From: CAZAYY01 sp964489525
GTDB lineage: Bacteria > Chloroflexota > Anaerolineae > Anaerolineales > JABWBV01
Direction of reading: 5' to 3'
Assembly (NCBI GenBank): GCA_964489525.1
Contig: CAZAYY010000005.1
Location: 62,001 to 126,000, forward strand
DNA length: 64,000 nucleotides
Part shown: positions 42,484 through 51,448 of the stretch, one piece after another
Layout of the letters: every line of letters starts with the position of its first letter
Position numbering within the stretch: position 1 is the first letter of the stretch
Translations under genes and position numbers: made by a program
Notes under the pieces: model-generated
Seen by the model: only the letters and a program-made list of their open reading frames with translations
Databases searched by the model: none
Told to the model about the DNA's origin: nothing

Positions 42484-42489
42484 TAGGGG

Positions 42490-43824
42490 TTATAAAGTCA
42501 GGGGTCCTGTTTTTTCGAGGTATAGGTTCATGATGGTGCGCGCCAGTTTTTCGGAATCATGTCGCCAGGGGATATTTTTGTCGGCAATATCTGCCTTATA
42601 AAGCGGTGGTAACCCCTCTTCGCTGCCAATGGGCACCCACTCCACCCCGTGGGGCGGAGTCGCCTGTTGGGGCTGGTGCACAATCACCAGGTCGAACAAA
42701 TCCTCACCACCGACATGCTCGTCAATTGCCTGCAGGTGGTCAGCCACGGTGTAGCCATGCGTCTCTCCAACCTGGACTGCAATATTGCACACGTACACTT
42801 TCAAAGCGCGGCTGGCTCGAATGGCCTCAGCAACGTCTTGAACCAGCAGATTGGGCAGCACACTGGTATACAGGCTGCCAGGACCTACCACAATGACATC
42901 AGCGTTGAGAAGTTCGCGCACCACCGGCGGAAAGGCAGGTGGACTGCCTGGCTCTAACCAGACCCGGCGAACCTGGCCGGTTCGGGCGACTTCGGGAATC
43001 CGGCTCTCGCCTTTGATGCGCAGTTCGTTTTCCCCATATTCGGGCACGATATCGGCAACCAGGTGAACATCGTGCAGGGTGGAAGGAAGCACCCGGCCAT
43101 GCACCGACAGCACCCGACCCGACTCAGCGATTGCCGACTCGAAAGAACCGGTGATTTCTGTCATTGCACTGATGAACAAATTCCCAAATGAATGGCCTTG
43201 CAGCCCCGCTTCTTCAATCGAAAAACGGTATTGAAACAGTTGGGTGAGCAGCTTTTCATCATTCGAAAGGGCCGCCAGGCAGTTGCGAATGTCCCCTGGG
43301 GGCAAAATGCCCAACGACTGGCGCAAACGCCCAGAAGAGCCGCCATCATCGGCCACGGTAACCACAGCGGTCAGGTTGTGGGTGTACAGTTTTAACCCTC
43401 GCAGCAAGGTTGAAAGACCGGTTCCGCCTCCAATAGCAATAATCCGGGGCCCGCGCTCGCGCCGGCGGTAGCTGGTAATGGTATCTACCACGGGTTGTCC
43501 GGGCGTTAGAAAAGGGGTCATCAATGCAGCGTTCATTTTCCAAACCGCCCAGGCCAGCACACCAAACCCCAGGCCAGCAAAGATAATCACCCGAATAGGC
43601 CGATCGAGGGAACGCAGGGCAATGGTGGATATCACGGGCAGCCACCAGGTATCGGGCGCAGTGCGATAAATTTCAAGCAAGAAGAACGCCGCACCAATGG
43701 CGATCAGGGTAACCCCCAAAAACATTACTAAAACCCAACGCTTGATACCCAACCCCGGTGTCAGCAGGCGAATCATGTTCCGAATGGAGTTCCAATATGC
43801 TTTCAGTTGGTTGTTTTTGGGCAT
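42490..43824 (-). CDS. yvcK: YvcK/CofD-like protein with N-terminal membrane helices
   Basis: 444 residues. The start at 43824 has AGGTG about 6 nt upstream; the ATG at 43854 lies only 4 nt from a TATAAT box and is rejected. Two helices (about 28-52 and 78-102) precede the YvcK core, which has GGGTGLSTLLRGLK (about 132-145), VADDGGSSGRLR and LYTSVLPNLLV. Cytosolic YvcK homologues bind UDP-sugars and support gluconeogenic growth and wall synthesis. The membrane anchor is an added feature. The CRP-type site lies right after its stop. Confidence 0.9.
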   Translation of the reverse strand: MPKNNQLKAYWNSIRNMIRLLTPGLGIKRWVLVMFLGVTLIAIGAAFFLLEIYRTAPDTWWLPVISTIALRSLDRPIRVIIFAGLGFGVLAWAVWKMNAALMTPFLTPGQPVVDTITSYRRRERGPRIIAIGGGTGLSTLLRGLKLYTHNLTAVVTVADDGGSSGRLRQSLGILPPGDIRNCLAALSNDEKLLTQLFQYRFSIEEAGLQGHSFGNLFISAMTEITGSFESAIAESGRVLSVHGRVLPSTLHDVHLVADIVPEYGENELRIKGESRIPEVARTGQVRRVWLEPGSPPAFPPVVRELLNADVIVVGPGSLYTSVLPNLLVQDVAEAIRASRALKVYVCNIAVQVGETHGYTVADHLQAIDEHVGGEDLFDLVIVHQPQQATPPHGVEWVPIGSEEGLPPLYKADIADKNIPWRHDSEKLARTIMNLYLEKTGPLTL

Positions 43825-43857
43825 CTCACACCTGGTATGAAGGGGAGTTTCCATTTG

Positions 43858-43863
43858 ATTATA
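43858..43863 (-). promoter_or_regulatory. -10 box of yvcK
   Basis: TATAAT on the minus strand, giving a start near 43852 and a leader of about 27 nt with an AGGTG site before the ATG at 43824. Confidence 0.5.
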
Positions 43864-43892
43864 CCAGCGCCCATGTTTTCAAAGCCCAGGCA

Positions 43893-43901
43893 TGCTATAC
43901 T
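43893..43901 (+). promoter_or_regulatory. extended -10 of recJ
   Basis: TGCTATACT; the predicted start near 43908 leaves a leader of about 37 nt with GGAAGGA (43931-43937) before the ATG at 43945. Confidence 0.5.
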
Positions 43902-43944
43902 AATGCAAAATAGCCTTGTCAACCCTACCTGGAAGGACCCGATC

Positions 43945-45651
43945 ATGCCCGATTCTCAAAACAAACGTTGGACCATCGCTCCATCCATCCCACCAGAAGT
44001 AAACAAAGCCCTGGAAGAATTCCACCCGGTCATGCGCCAGGTGTTATACAACCGGGGTAAAACTACAGCCAAAGAAGCCCAGGCCTTTTTAACCGCAGCC
44101 CCACCATCCGACACCAACCCCCTTTTGTTTTTGGACATGGAAAAGGCTGTTGAGCGGATTAAGAGTGCCATTGAAACCAAAGAACTCATGGCAATTTACG
44201 GAGATTATGACGTAGATGGCGTAACCGCAACCGCCTTAATGACCCAGGTTTTAGGAGACCTGGGCGGAAATGTTAAACCCTATATTCCCAACCGCTTTGA
44301 TGAAGGGTATGGGTTAAACGTAGAGGCCCTGGCCACTTTAAAGGAGGAGGGCGTTGGCCTGGTGATCACCGTAGACTGCGGCATCCGCTCCACCGGGGAA
44401 GCCCGCTTTGCGAAAGAAATCGGCCTGGACCTGATCATTACCGACCACCACCATCCGGCCAATGAAATTCCCGATGCCCTCGCCGTCATCAATGCCAAGC
44501 GGCCGGGCGATTTGTATCCCGATAAAAACCTGGCTGGGGTAGGCACAGCCTATAAACTGGCTTCAGCCCTGATTGCTGAATTGGCCGAAGAATCATTTTA
44601 CGAGGGCAGCGTTACCGATATCATGGACCTGGTTGCCCTTGGAACCGTTGCGGATCTGGTGCCATTGGATGGCGAAAACCGGGCGTTAGTTCGATCTGGT
44701 CTTGAAAGGCTGCGTTGGCCACAGCGCCAGGGCCTGGTTTCCCTGATGGGAGTGGCGCAAATTCACCCAACCACCATCACAGCCCAAAACATCGGCTTCG
44801 GCCTGGGCCCCCGTTTGAACGCGGCCGGGCGGCTGGATTCTGCCATGGCTGCTTATCATCTACTCACTGCTAAAACCGTCCAGGAGTCTGGCCCACTGGC
44901 CCAACAGTTGGACAATCAGAACCGGGAAAGGCAGCGCATGACCCGGGTGGTCCAGGAACAGGCCGAGGCGCAGGCCATTTCAAGCGGCAGTGTGCCCTTA
45001 CTGATTTTCGCTGCATCCCCGGATTTTAACCAGGGAGTTCTGGGTTTGGCCGCATCGAAACTGCTCGAAAGCTATTACCGCCCGGCAATTGTAGCCCACC
45101 AGGGGGAGGATGTCACCCGGGCATCTTGCCGGAGCATACGCGAATTTCACATCACAGAAGCCCTGGATGCATGTGCTGACCTGCTTGTCCAGCATGGCGG
45201 TCACGCCGCAGCAGCCGGGTTTACCGTGGAAAACCACAACCTGCCTGCCCTGATTGGGCGGCTGCAAGCCCTGGCTGATGAAAAACTGGCAGGGAAAGAT
45301 TTGCGTGCCCAAATCCAGGCAGACGCTGAGGTGGATATCAACGACCTGAGTTTTGAACTGTTGAAAGACCTGGAAATGTTAGAACCCACCGGGTTTGGCA
45401 ACCCTTCGCCCATCTTTGTGACCCGTGGCTTGCGAGTAAATGGCACCAAGGCGGTGGGCAAAGATTTTTCCCACCTGAAAATGGGCGTTACCAATGGAAA
45501 AAAGAACCTGGACGCCATTGCATTTCGGCAGGGCCACTGGTACAACAAACTGCCCAACCGGATTGATTTAATTTACAGCTTTGAGAAAAATGAATATAAT
45601 GGGATGATTTCACTTCAGCTCAACGTCATTGACATTCGCCCCGCTGAATAA
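43945..45651 (+). CDS. recJ: single-stranded-DNA-specific exonuclease RecJ
   Basis: 568 residues. DHH phosphoesterase motifs: YGDYDVDGVTA, TVDCGI, TDHHHP and the DHHA1 motif HGGHAAAAGF. An OB-like C-terminal domain with GTKAVGKDFSHLKM follows. It digests single-stranded DNA 5' to 3' in repair and recombination. The ATG at 43945 follows GGAAGGA; the longer frame from 43807 is antisense to yvcK and rejected. It converges on the GT2 gene with 18 bp between. Confidence 0.95.
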   Translation: MPDSQNKRWTIAPSIPPEVNKALEEFHPVMRQVLYNRGKTTAKEAQAFLTAAPPSDTNPLLFLDMEKAVERIKSAIETKELMAIYGDYDVDGVTATALMTQVLGDLGGNVKPYIPNRFDEGYGLNVEALATLKEEGVGLVITVDCGIRSTGEARFAKEIGLDLIITDHHHPANEIPDALAVINAKRPGDLYPDKNLAGVGTAYKLASALIAELAEESFYEGSVTDIMDLVALGTVADLVPLDGENRALVRSGLERLRWPQRQGLVSLMGVAQIHPTTITAQNIGFGLGPRLNAAGRLDSAMAAYHLLTAKTVQESGPLAQQLDNQNRERQRMTRVVQEQAEAQAISSGSVPLLIFAASPDFNQGVLGLAASKLLESYYRPAIVAHQGEDVTRASCRSIREFHITEALDACADLLVQHGGHAAAAGFTVENHNLPALIGRLQALADEKLAGKDLRAQIQADAEVDINDLSFELLKDLEMLEPTGFGNPSPIFVTRGLRVNGTKAVGKDFSHLKMGVTNGKKNLDAIAFRQGHWYNKLPNRIDLIYSFEKNEYNGMISLQLNVIDIRPAE

Positions 45652-45669
45652 ACCCGTCCCCGAATAGGG

Positions 45670-46368
45670 TCAGTCCACAAAACGGTATTTAAACAAAGTC
45701 CAAACTGCCTCGAATGCATCTTTGAGCTTAATTTTTTTGCCTTCGGTGTAATCGCGGGGGTTAAACGTGATGGGCACTTCGAAAATGCGGGTTTTCCGTT
45801 TGAGCAGTTTTGCAGTGATTTCCGGCTCGATATCAAACCGATGGGCGTGCAGCGGAATGGCCTGGATAATTTCGCGCTTAAAAAGCTTATACCCGGTTTC
45901 CATATCGGTCAGAATGTTGTTGTATAGGACATTGGTAATGAGCGTCAGAATTTTGTTGGCGACCATGTTCCAAAACAAAATTGGCCGGCGAGCAGCTCCC
46001 AAAAAGCGCGAGCCATAAACCACATCGGCAATACCTTCATCAATTGGGCGCAGCAGTGCGGCATAATCGCGGGGATCATACTCCAGATCCGCATCCTGAA
46101 TCAAAATCAGGTCGCCCTGGGCGCTCTGAATACCTTTACGGACGGCAGAACCCTTGCCCTGGTTGGAGGGTTGCAAAATGACGCGCACTTTCTCGTGGCC
46201 ATCCATGGCTGCCAACACATCGCGGGTACCATCTACAGACCCATCATCAACAATAATGATTTCATGAATGTCCACCTGGACGCCATCGTGCATTTTTGCA
46301 ACCCGACGGACAATTTCCTGAATGGTGGTTTTTTCGTTATATACGGGGATGACAATGCTTAACTTCAT
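45670..46368 (-). CDS. GT2-family glycosyltransferase, polyprenyl-phosphate-sugar synthase-like
   Basis: 232 residues, single GT-A domain without membrane helices. VIPVYNEKTTI at the start, IIVDDGSVDGT, the metal-binding DAD in QDADLEYDP and KLFKREI with a C-terminal RDYTEGKKI are the pattern of dolichyl/polyprenyl-phosphate mannose or glucose synthases. Such enzymes make the lipid-linked donors that GT39 enzymes use. It is 28 kb from the GT39 cluster, so the link is inference. A TATAAT ends 7 nt before the ATG, so it is probably leaderless. Confidence 0.87.
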   Translation of the reverse strand: MKLSIVIPVYNEKTTIQEIVRRVAKMHDGVQVDIHEIIIVDDGSVDGTRDVLAAMDGHEKVRVILQPSNQGKGSAVRKGIQSAQGDLILIQDADLEYDPRDYAALLRPIDEGIADVVYGSRFLGAARRPILFWNMVANKILTLITNVLYNNILTDMETGYKLFKREIIQAIPLHAHRFDIEPEITAKLLKRKTRIFEVPITFNPRDYTEGKKIKLKDAFEAVWTLFKYRFVD

Positions 46369-46375
46369 GGGGTAA

Positions 46376-46381
46376 ATTATA
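46376..46381 (-). promoter_or_regulatory. -10 box of GT2, predicted leaderless
   Basis: TATAAT on the minus strand, 7 nt before the ATG at 46368. No Shine-Dalgarno is visible. Confidence 0.6.
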
Positions 46382-46450
46382 GCCTAGTTTTGTAAAATTC
46401 TGATGCCATGCGTAGAAAACAAACTCAAACCGTTTGAGGACGGGCGAACA

Positions 46451-46459
46451 TGCTATAAT
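46451..46459 (+). promoter_or_regulatory. extended -10 of the AAA ATPase gene
   Basis: TGCTATAAT; predicted start near 46466 and a leader of about 32 nt with AAGGGA before the ATG at 46498. Confidence 0.55.
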
Positions 46460-46497
46460 CAAAGCCAATCGTTCACGAGTAAAAAAGGGAACATGCT

Positions 46498-47838
46498 ATG
46501 ACCGCCAGACCCGCAAGACCCTCTGGTCCAACCCCTTCACCCAACAAACCAAAGGGGTTCATACCACCGCCCATCAGCAAAGTTGAAGACACAGGTCTTT
46601 CACCCCTTTGGCTGCAAGACCTGGCGCTTAAAATCATGTACTTCCAGGGCTACTTGTCCGGGTTTAAGATTGCCGAATATCTTTGCTTGCCTTTTGCGGG
46701 AATTACCGACAGCATCCTGGAATCCTTGAAAAGGGAAAAGCTGATTGAAGTCAAATCGTCTCAAATGGGGCTCGGGGAAGGTGCATATACCTATGCCATT
46801 ACCGGGGCAGGGATTGAACGCGCTCGGGAAGCCTTGGAACGCAGCCAGTATGCTGGCCCGGCTCCTGTACCTGTGGAAGTATACAACGATTCCGTCAGGC
46901 GGCAAAGCCGGGGCCGACCGGGGGTCAATGAACAAATCCTCAAACAAACCCTGAACCAACTTACCCTTTCTGAAAAAATCCTCTCCCAGGTTGGGCCAGC
47001 CGTTAACTCTGGCACATCCATTTTTATGTATGGCCCCCCGGGCAATGGCAAAACCTCAATCGCTCGTTCCATTGGTGGAATGATTTCCCAGGGCACGGTG
47101 TTCATTCCCCATGCAATTTATATCGACGGACAGGTAGTGAAGCTGTACGACTCCGTTAACCATGAAATTGCTCCAGATACCGAGGGGGGAACCGGGCAAA
47201 CTGGCCAGCTGCGTTCCAGCCGGACCGACCCGCGCTGGGTACGCATTCGCCGCCCGTTCATTGTGGTTGGCGGCGAATTAACCCTTGAAGGGCTCGACCT
47301 GGTTTTCGATGATGTTAACAAATTTTATGAAGCCCCCTTCCAGGTTAAAGCCAATGGCGGAATTTTACTCATTGACGACTTTGGCCGCCAACTGGTTCGC
47401 CCTCGCGACCTGCTCAACCGTTGGATTGTCCCCCTGGAAAACCGAATTGATTTCCTCACCCTGCACACCGGGCGAAAAATTGAAGTTCCTTTTGATGTTC
47501 TCATTGTATTTTCAACCAACCTGCCACCCAAAGACCTGGTCGACGAAGCGTTTTTGCGCCGCTTGCGGCATAAAATTGAAATTGGTGACCCGGGTTACCA
47601 GGAATATCGTGAAATATTCAAAAAAGTTGCCACTGCTAAGGGTGTGAAATACAACGATCAGGGTTTGGCGTATTTACTGCAGGAGTGGTACATCAAACCC
47701 AACCGCAAATTACGGGCTTCGCATCCACGCGATATTTGCGACCAGATTTTAGATATTGCCCGTTACATGTCCATCGAACCTGCCATGACTCGGGAACTGC
47801 TTGACCGGGCTGCCGGGGCATATTTTGTGGATATATAA
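46498..47838 (+). CDS. AAA ATPase with N-terminal winged-helix-like domain
   Basis: 446 residues, cytosolic. Residues 1-30 are Pro-rich and disordered. Residues 35-115 look like a winged helix with a beta hairpin (LKREKLIEVKSS, YTYAITGAGIERA). A linker is followed by an AAA module: Walker A YGPPGNGKT (about 178-186), Walker B ILLIDDFGRQ (289-298), sensor 1 VFSTN (337-341) and an Arg-rich finger (about 354-357). I do not know a named family. It heads a run with the glycerophosphodiesterase and GH3-like genes (20 and 2 bp apart). It may be a chaperone-like or regulatory ATPase. Confidence 0.75.
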   Translation: MTARPARPSGPTPSPNKPKGFIPPPISKVEDTGLSPLWLQDLALKIMYFQGYLSGFKIAEYLCLPFAGITDSILESLKREKLIEVKSSQMGLGEGAYTYAITGAGIERAREALERSQYAGPAPVPVEVYNDSVRRQSRGRPGVNEQILKQTLNQLTLSEKILSQVGPAVNSGTSIFMYGPPGNGKTSIARSIGGMISQGTVFIPHAIYIDGQVVKLYDSVNHEIAPDTEGGTGQTGQLRSSRTDPRWVRIRRPFIVVGGELTLEGLDLVFDDVNKFYEAPFQVKANGGILLIDDFGRQLVRPRDLLNRWIVPLENRIDFLTLHTGRKIEVPFDVLIVFSTNLPPKDLVDEAFLRRLRHKIEIGDPGYQEYREIFKKVATAKGVKYNDQGLAYLLQEWYIKPNRKLRASHPRDICDQILDIARYMSIEPAMTRELLDRAAGAYFVDI

Positions 47839-47858
47839 AACCCAGAAAAGACTCGTTT

Positions 47859-48608
47859 ATGGTTTTTGACCGCTTGCCCAAACCCGCTATCATTGCCCAC
47901 AGAGGCGCCAGCGCCCACGCGCCTGAAAACACCCTGGCAGCCTTCCAACGGGCCGTTCAGGAGGGGGCAGACGGGATTGAACTGGATGTGATGCTGACTG
48001 CAGACCGCCAGGTTGTGGTCATTCATGACACCCGGGTCGAGAGAACCACCAATGGTAGCGGCCAGGTTGCCGCCATGACCCTGGCAGGATTGAAACAGCT
48101 CGATGCCGGAAGCTGGTTTGATGGGGCTTTCATGGGTGAAAAAATCCCCGGCCTGGATGAAGTGTTTCACGCGGTTGGGCAAAAAACAGCCATCAACATT
48201 GAGTTAAAAAATTATCAATCCCTGTGGGATGACTTACCAGAAAAAACCGCCAGAATAGTCCAGAAACATGCCCTTGAGCAAAGTGTATTTTTCTCTTCCT
48301 TCAACCCAGCGGCTCTTTGGAAAATCAAAAAACTGCTGCCGAACTGCCCGATCGGGCTGCTCACCACACCGGGCAGGTTTGGCAGGGTAATCCACACCCT
48401 GGGGGGTGCAGTACTCCAACCCCAAGCCCTGCATCCGCATTATTCGCGTGTAAATTCCGCCTATGTTCAGGCTGCCAGAGACAAATCTTATCGAATTATG
48501 GTTTGGACAGTCAACCAGCCCGAAGAAATGCTTCGCCTGGCTGAACTCGGTGTGGACGGCATCATCACCGATGATCCAGCTCTGGCTCAGATAACCCTGG
48601 GAAGATAG
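47859..48608 (+). CDS. glycerophosphodiester phosphodiesterase
   Basis: 249 residues, TIM barrel. IAHRGASAHAPENTLAAF (about 12-29), the metal-binding GIELDVMLTADRQVVVIHD with E, D and H, and a C-terminal VWTVNQPEEM and GVDGIITDDP are the GDPD signature. It hydrolyses glycerophosphodiesters to glycerol-3-phosphate and an alcohol. No signal peptide is present, so it acts in the cytosol. It sits 20 bp after the AAA ATPase and 2 bp before the GH3-like gene. Confidence 0.94.
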   Translation: MVFDRLPKPAIIAHRGASAHAPENTLAAFQRAVQEGADGIELDVMLTADRQVVVIHDTRVERTTNGSGQVAAMTLAGLKQLDAGSWFDGAFMGEKIPGLDEVFHAVGQKTAINIELKNYQSLWDDLPEKTARIVQKHALEQSVFFSSFNPAALWKIKKLLPNCPIGLLTTPGRFGRVIHTLGGAVLQPQALHPHYSRVNSAYVQAARDKSYRIMVWTVNQPEEMLRLAELGVDGIITDDPALAQITLGR

Positions 48609-48610
48609 CC

Positions 48611-51448
48611 ATGGTGCAGGTCAGGAATTCAAGGAAATCTTTTCATCGAGTGGTAATTTGGGCAAGGGTTGCTGCCATCCTGATGATTTTCTCCAGCTTA
48701 TTTGCAAGGGCTGGCGAGGTGGCATTTAGCCAGGAGGAAACCTTCTTCCAGGATACACTCGAAGCCCAAAAAGCGTTGGCTCTCTTAGAAAATATGTCAC
48801 CCGAAGAACGGGTGGGGCAGCTTTTCCTGGTCACCTTTAATGGAACCGACGCCAGTGAGCTTTCGCCCATTTATGACCTGATTGTCAATTACCATGTTGG
48901 CGGGGTGGTACTTGCCTCCCAAAACAACAACTTCACCTTTCCAGAAACCCCCAAAGGGGTTCAGAGCCTGGTTGGAGAGCTGCAGCAAAACAAATGGATC
49001 GCCAGCCAACAAGAGTTTACCCGCACCACCAACAGCGATCCCTACACCCCAAATTTTATTCCACTTTTTATCGGGCTTTCCCAAGAAGGCAACGGACATC
49101 CCAATGATCAAATTTTAAGCGGCGTCACCGTTCTGCCAAGCCAGATGACCATTGGCGCAACCTGGAACACGGATTTTGCCCGTCAAACAGGGTTTATGCT
49201 CGGCAAAGAGCTCTCAGCCCTGGGAATCAACCTGGTTTTTGGCCCATCGCTGGATGTTTTGGAAAACCCGAACGCCGAAACGAGTTGGGACATGAACATA
49301 CGTACTTTCGGAGGCGACCCATTCTGGGTCGGGCAGATGGGCAAAGCCTATATCCAGGGGGTCCATGAAGGCAGCCAATACCAGGTGGCAGTCATTGCCA
49401 AGCATTTCCCTGGCCTGGGTGCCGCCAATCGTTCGCCCTATGAAGAAATTCCTTCAGTACGAAAATCGCTCGAACAATTAAGACAAATTGAACTGGCCCC
49501 CTTTATTGCCGTTGCAGAAGGCGACCCCACCCTCGACAACACCACAGACGGCTTATTGGTCACCCACATCCGCTACCAGGGCCTTCAGGGAAACATTCGA
49601 GCCACCACCCGGCCAGTGAGCCTGGATGAACAAGCCTTGAGCCAGCTCTTAAGCCTTCAGGGTCTGAGGGCCTGGCGCGACAATGGCGGTATTCTGGTGA
49701 GTGACGACCTGGGTGCCAGGGGCATCCGGCGGTTAATTGACCCCGAAGACACCAATTTCAACGCCAGGCTGGTGGCGCGCGACGCCTTCCTTGCTGGAAA
49801 CGACCTGCTGAACATGGGAAACATCATTGAAACAGGGGATCCGGACAACACCACCACAGTCAAACGGGTGATATCGTTCTTTGTCACCAAGTACATCGAA
49901 GACCTGGCCTTCGCCCAGCGGGTAGACCAGGCAGTTTTACGCATCCTGACGTTGAAATTCAGATTATATGATGATTTCACCCTCGAACAGGCATTCCCTC
50001 GGGCAGAGAACCTGGAAAACCTGCAAACCTCGCCTCAATTTGGCCTGGATATCCTGCTCAATGGAGCCACCATCATCAGCCCCCCCCTCGAAGAGCTCAA
50101 CAACGTTCTACCCAGCGGGCCAGATGTATCTCAAAAAATCACCATTTTTACCGATGTTCTGAATTACACCCAGTGCATCACCTGCCCTAAAGTTCAAATT
50201 CCAACGGTAGATGCGCTGCAGCAAACCATTGTGCGGCTGTATGGGCCAACCACCGGCGGTCTTGTGCTGGCCCGCAACCTGTCCTCCTACGCCTTTGAAG
50301 ACCTGACCGCCTTCTTAGATGGCGTTGGAAATCCAGATTTAGAAAGGCAGGTTCGAGAAGCTTCGATTCTGGTGTTCTTAATCAGAGATGTATCTCAAAA
50401 CCGGCCCGAATCCCAGGCGCTGCTACGGCTGCTTTCAGAGAGGCCAGAACTGATGCGAGGCCGTTATGTAATTGTTTTTTCTTTAGGCGCGCCTTATTAC
50501 CTGGACACAACAGACATCACCAAAATTACCGCTTTGTTTGCGTTATACAGCAAAACCCCCCAGGCAATTGAAGTTGCGGCCCGTATTCTCTACCGGGAAA
50601 TTGATTTTTCGAACGGCAGCCTGCCTGTGTCCGTTCAGGGGATTGGATATGACCTGATCACCGCCACATCGCCAGACCCGGATCAAATTATCCCAGTTTT
50701 TTTTGACTACCCCCAAACGACCAATGGGGATGCAAATGGCGCCACCCCCACCCCCACAGCCACACCTGCATACCGCCCTGGGGACCAGGTTCCCATCCGG
50801 ACGGGCGTAATCGTAGACAATAACCAGAATCCTGTTCCAGATGGCACCCCGGTTCAATTCATCATTACCCAGGGCGGCATTGAAACTTTTGCCCCGCGAG
50901 TTGAAACCAAGGGCGGCATCGCCAAAGCATTCTTAACCATTCCCGGAAGCGGAAACCTGGAAATTCGAGCCGTAAGCGAACCCGCCACCCAATCGAACAT
51001 CATCCGGATCGAAATGCAGCCGCCGGAAATTCCGTTCACACCAACCCCAACCAGTACAGAAATTCCAACACAAACCCCAAGCCCAACCCTGGAGCCAACT
51101 CCCACGGTAACCCCAACAGCCGAACCGGAAGCCCTGCCAGAACAAGCCCCCCACACCACGACAGATTGGCTGGACTGGCTGATTACGCTGGTGGCGGGCA
51201 GCAGTGTTGGAATCTTTGCGGCCTGGCTGGGCCAAGGAACCCGGCTCGCTCAATGGCAGATTCGCTGGGTTTTAAGCACACTCATCGGCAGTTTTGGGGT
51301 CTATTTATATCTTTCGCTTAACCTACCTGGCAGCGAAATTATCCTGGGTATATTTGGCCGTTGGGGAATATTCATCATGGCAATCACCGGAGCCGGGCTG
51401 GGATTTATTGCCGGAATGGTGGCCTTCTTAACGTACCAGCGAAATTAG
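48611..51448 (+). CDS. membrane-anchored GH3-fold protein lacking the NagZ catalytic dyad
   Basis: 945 residues. A signal or anchor helix (about 16-33) leads to a GH3 N-domain (about 55-460). KHFPGLG (264-270) aligns with the NagZ KHFPGHG, but the following NagZ D-S-H dyad is S-P-Y here (about 275-277), and the substrate-binding DQEGGR is SQEGNG. The nucleophile Asp in VSDDLG (about 365) remains. A second domain, an Ig-like domain (about 725-800), a Pro/Thr-rich linker and three C-terminal helices follow. It is therefore likely a binding or changed-specificity protein, not an ordinary beta-N-acetylhexosaminidase. It overlaps the convergent kinase by 21 bp. Confidence 0.8.
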   Translation: MVQVRNSRKSFHRVVIWARVAAILMIFSSLFARAGEVAFSQEETFFQDTLEAQKALALLENMSPEERVGQLFLVTFNGTDASELSPIYDLIVNYHVGGVVLASQNNNFTFPETPKGVQSLVGELQQNKWIASQQEFTRTTNSDPYTPNFIPLFIGLSQEGNGHPNDQILSGVTVLPSQMTIGATWNTDFARQTGFMLGKELSALGINLVFGPSLDVLENPNAETSWDMNIRTFGGDPFWVGQMGKAYIQGVHEGSQYQVAVIAKHFPGLGAANRSPYEEIPSVRKSLEQLRQIELAPFIAVAEGDPTLDNTTDGLLVTHIRYQGLQGNIRATTRPVSLDEQALSQLLSLQGLRAWRDNGGILVSDDLGARGIRRLIDPEDTNFNARLVARDAFLAGNDLLNMGNIIETGDPDNTTTVKRVISFFVTKYIEDLAFAQRVDQAVLRILTLKFRLYDDFTLEQAFPRAENLENLQTSPQFGLDILLNGATIISPPLEELNNVLPSGPDVSQKITIFTDVLNYTQCITCPKVQIPTVDALQQTIVRLYGPTTGGLVLARNLSSYAFEDLTAFLDGVGNPDLERQVREASILVFLIRDVSQNRPESQALLRLLSERPELMRGRYVIVFSLGAPYYLDTTDITKITALFALYSKTPQAIEVAARILYREIDFSNGSLPVSVQGIGYDLITATSPDPDQIIPVFFDYPQTTNGDANGATPTPTATPAYRPGDQVPIRTGVIVDNNQNPVPDGTPVQFIITQGGIETFAPRVETKGGIAKAFLTIPGSGNLEIRAVSEPATQSNIIRIEMQPPEIPFTPTPTSTEIPTQTPSPTLEPTPTVTPTAEPEALPEQAPHTTTDWLDWLITLVAGSSVGIFAAWLGQGTRLAQWQIRWVLSTLIGSFGVYLYLSLNLPGSEIILGIFGRWGIFIMAITGAGLGFIAGMVAFLTYQRN

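Noticed and set aside
48611..51448. Calling this gene nagZ
   Set aside because: The fold is GH3, but the NagZ acid/base dyad and the substrate-binding Asp are replaced, so the name would mislead.
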